Positions 61,887-64,000 of a stretch of 64,000 nucleotides of DNA are shown here, piece after piece. The DNA comes from Flemingiibacterium sp964603455. Lineage in GTDB: Bacteria; Bacillota; Clostridia; Oscillospirales; CAG-272. The DNA lies in the NCBI GenBank assembly GCA_964603455.1, contig CAZRVL010000001.1:1-64000 (forward strand), in the 5' to 3' direction. The notes beneath the pieces are model-generated. The model was not told the origin of the DNA. It did no database searches and was given only the letters and a program-made list of their open reading frames with translations. How positions within the stretch are numbered: position 1 is the stretch's first letter; the number at the start of each line of letters is the position of its first letter. Both the position numbers and the translations under genes were made by a program.

Positions 61887-63060
61887 ACCGGAGTTTTCCA
61901 CATTTCCAACAGGCTTTTCCCCAAATTCCGAGGTTGTGGCAAACAGAGTGTGGAAATATTCTGTGGAAAATGTGGAAAATGCAATACGTTTTCAGCTCAA
62001 GAAGCTCGGCTGTTCGGATATGTTCAAGGATAAGAGGGTCGCAATAAAGCCGAACCTCGTCATGAAAAAATCTCCCGAAGCTGCTGCTACTACTCATCCG
62101 ATAGTTCTCGAAGCTATGCTAAGGATACTCAAAGAATCGGCTGCCGACATAGTTATCGCCGAAAGTCCTCCCGGTGTATACACGGAATCTGCGCTTAAAG
62201 GCTTTTACAATGCCTGCGGTATCACCGAAGTTGCCGAAAGATATTCGGTAAGGCTAAATTTTGACACATCGAGCCGAGAGGTCAGCATACCATATGCCAA
62301 AAGTGCGCATATGTTCGAGCTGATAACTCCGATGCTCGATGCCGATGTCATAGTCAATCTTGCAAAGCTCAAAAGTCATGCGCTGACTAAATTCAGCGGC
62401 ACTGTCAAGAATTATTTCGGAACTGTTCCGGGAATAACGAAGGTCGAAACACATGCAAGATTTCCCGATTACGGTGATTTTGCCTCTATGCTCGTTGATC
62501 TATGCTCATATTTTGCATTTTCGAAGCCGACATTCAATATACTTGACGGAATATTGGCTATGGAAGGAAACGGTCCTACCGGCGGCGATGCCCGCGAGCT
62601 CGGATGGCTTCTTTCCGGACTCAACCCATACAACGTCGATATAGTCGGAGCAAAACTGATCGGATTCGACGATATTATGATGCTGAACGAAGCAATAAAA
62701 CGCGGATATGCGGTGAGTGAGCCGCTTGTGTACGGAGATCCTTTGGAAATTGTGGAAAACTTTAAGCTGCCTGACACATCCGGCTCGACTTCAGCTCTCG
62801 AATGGCTTTCAAAAGCCTTCGGAGGCAGGCTGTACAAATGGCTCCAACCGCGTCCTGAGGTTTCCACAAATATGTGCATAAGTTGTGGGGAATGTGTAAG
62901 AAGCTGTCCCCAAAAGACGATCAGGATAGTTGAAGGAAAGAAACGACACGCACTTATCGATGATTCGGGCTGCATAAAATGTTACTGCTGCCAGGAAATG
63001 TGTCCGGTCAAGGCAGTTCGGATAAAGAAAAATCCGATAATGAAGTTACTTGGGGGTTAA
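61867..63060 (+). CDS. DUF362 protein with two 4Fe-4S ferredoxin clusters
   Basis: A 397-residue protein. It begins at ATG 61867 inside the end of nadB, without a clear ribosome site. The DUF362 domain includes VAIKPNLVMKKSPEAAATTHP, VIAESPPG, VNLAKLKSHALTKFSGTVKNYFG and GNGPTGGDARE. The C-terminus has two CxxCxxCxxxCP motifs (MCISCGECVRSCPQ and CIKCYCCQEMCPVKA), which bind two 4Fe-4S clusters. DUF362 members are uncharacterised or linked to iron-sulfur redox work. Overlap with nadB suggests a role with the oxygen-sensitive NAD synthesis steps, such as electron supply or cluster upkeep. This is inference. Confidence 0.9.
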   Translation: MSNTVNKPEFSTFPTGFSPNSEVVANRVWKYSVENVENAIRFQLKKLGCSDMFKDKRVAIKPNLVMKKSPEAAATTHPIVLEAMLRILKESAADIVIAESPPGVYTESALKGFYNACGITEVAERYSVRLNFDTSSREVSIPYAKSAHMFELITPMLDADVIVNLAKLKSHALTKFSGTVKNYFGTVPGITKVETHARFPDYGDFASMLVDLCSYFAFSKPTFNILDGILAMEGNGPTGGDARELGWLLSGLNPYNVDIVGAKLIGFDDIMMLNEAIKRGYAVSEPLVYGDPLEIVENFKLPDTSGSTSALEWLSKAFGGRLYKWLQPRPEVSTNMCISCGECVRSCPQKTIRIVEGKKRHALIDDSGCIKCYCCQEMCPVKAVRIKKNPIMKLLGG

Positions 63061-63063
63061 GAT

Positions 63064-63948
63064 TTGAACATAACATTATTAGCACACGCAAAGATAAATC
63101 TCTGGCTCGACATAAAATCCAAACGAGTTGACGGCTATCACAACATCGAAAGCATCATGCAGACCGTGAGCTTATGTGATGAACTGACGATAGAGCGGCT
63201 CGATCGAGGCAAAGGTATAACTATGCGCTGTGATGACAACAGCCTTGACTGCGGAAGGACAAATCTATGCACACGCGCTGCCGAAACCTTTTTAAGCTCG
63301 GTCGGAATAAACGAATACAGCATATCTATAGACCTAAAAAAACGCATTCCGATCTCTGCCGGACTTGGAGGCGGAAGCACAGACGCAGCCGCTGTGATAC
63401 GTGCGCTGAATAAACTGTTCGAGCTTCGGCTGTCAGTCGATGAGCTTTGCAGGATAGGCGTAAAAGTCGGTGCAGATGTTCCATTCTGTATACGCGGCAA
63501 AACTGCTGTTGTACGCGGTATAGGAGATATTCTCGAAGAATGTGAAAAAATGCCGAAATGTCCGATACTGATCGCCTGCGACGGTGAATCGGTATCGACT
63601 CCCGAAGCATACGGAATGATGGATGAACTCTACGGCGATTTCACATCGAGAACGAAAAGCGCATATGAGCTTGCAGATACCTTCAAATCCGGTGACATCT
63701 CGAAGATCGCAAACGGATTTTACAATATATTTGAATCTGCGATACTCAAAAAGCGTCCGCGAGCGCAGTATCTTAAGGATTTCATGCTGTCATCGGGTGC
63801 GTTGAACGCGCTGATGAGCGGAAGTGGGCCTTCGGTGTTCGGTGTATACGATGAGCTTGCAAAAGCCGAAGCGGCTGCCGATGAGCTTAAGCACAATGGC
63901 ATTAAGGCTGTAGTATGCGAGCCATATTACGATAACGCCCGTCTGTAA
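63064..63948 (+). CDS. ispE: 4-diphosphocytidyl-2-C-methyl-D-erythritol kinase
   Basis: A 294-residue GHMP kinase of the non-mevalonate isoprenoid pathway. Motifs: AHAKINLWLDIKSKRVDGYHNIESIMQTV, the ATP loop IPISAGLGGGSTDAAAVIRAL, GADVPFCIRGKTAVVRGIGD and the C-terminal LMSGSGPSVFGVYD. TTG start at 63064 follows GGGGGTTAAGA. It follows the DUF362 gene by three bases. It is the last complete gene in the window; GGAAAGGA at the very end is a probable ribosome site for the next gene beyond the edge. Confidence 0.95.
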   Translation: MNITLLAHAKINLWLDIKSKRVDGYHNIESIMQTVSLCDELTIERLDRGKGITMRCDDNSLDCGRTNLCTRAAETFLSSVGINEYSISIDLKKRIPISAGLGGGSTDAAAVIRALNKLFELRLSVDELCRIGVKVGADVPFCIRGKTAVVRGIGDILEECEKMPKCPILIACDGESVSTPEAYGMMDELYGDFTSRTKSAYELADTFKSGDISKIANGFYNIFESAILKKRPRAQYLKDFMLSSGALNALMSGSGPSVFGVYDELAKAEAAADELKHNGIKAVVCEPYYDNARL

Positions 63949-64000
63949 TATATTTAAGACGATCTATATAAACATTTATGCTCACATAGAGCGGAAAGGA

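Overview
The window looks like a chromosome segment of an anaerobic, host-associated Clostridia bacterium, probably Oscillospirales-like. The basis is strong AAGGAGG-type ribosome sites, TTGACA/TATAAT promoters with 17-bp spacers, class B/C sortases with a sortase-assembled pilus, a bile-salt-hydrolase-type amidase, many lipoprotein solute-binding proteins and AraC/LacI sugar regulators. This is inference from gene content. No rRNA, tRNA, CRISPR array, prophage or insertion sequence was seen.

Layout. 1-1.5 kb: the tail of a GNAT acetyltransferase, then adenosylhomocysteinase. 1.5-14 kb: two parallel sugar-type modules, each with solute-binding lipoprotein(s), an NAD-dependent epimerase and a Gfo/Idh/MocA oxidoreductase under a divergent AraC regulator; the second also has a medium-chain dehydrogenase. 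One solute-binding gene in it is broken by a run of ten G. 14-16.6 kb: class B sortase, an RlmA-like methyltransferase and a family 2 glycosyltransferase. 16.6-25.6 kb: a seven-gene pilus operon (coiled-coil protein, signal peptidase, vWA tip adhesin, backbone pilin, sortase C, minor pilin, second sortase). 25.9-28.4 kb: a bile-salt-hydrolase family enzyme convergent with O-acetylhomoserine sulfhydrylase, whose leader carries a short ORF and a palindrome. 28.5-33.3 kb: metallophosphoesterase, two unknown membrane proteins, a XerC/D recombinase and a MATE exporter. 33.3-37.2 kb: an AraC regulator divergent from two tandem solute-binding lipoproteins; the second has ten G inside its promoter spacer. 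37.3-46.3 kb: aldehyde dehydrogenase, homoserine dehydrogenase with a structured leader, a long ECF-like sigma factor, a glycerophosphodiesterase-like protein and the trio VTC domain / DUF4956 / CotH. 46.4-54.3 kb: a LacI-controlled glycan locus with two GH78-like enzymes, an SGNH esterase, an RpiB-like isomerase and another solute-binding lipoprotein. 54.6-56 kb: an AI-2E-family membrane protein. 56.2-64 kb: nadA-nadC-aroB-aroA-nadB-DUF362 ferredoxin-ispE, apparently one operon.

The main themes are glycan and sugar capture, surface display, and methionine-cycle and cofactor synthesis. Six related solute-binding lipoproteins occur here without a single ABC permease or ATPase gene. Two of the six loci carry homopolymeric G tracts, one in the coding sequence and one between the -35 and -10 boxes. 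This is the arrangement used by phase-variable genes in other bacteria and is the most notable signal in the window.
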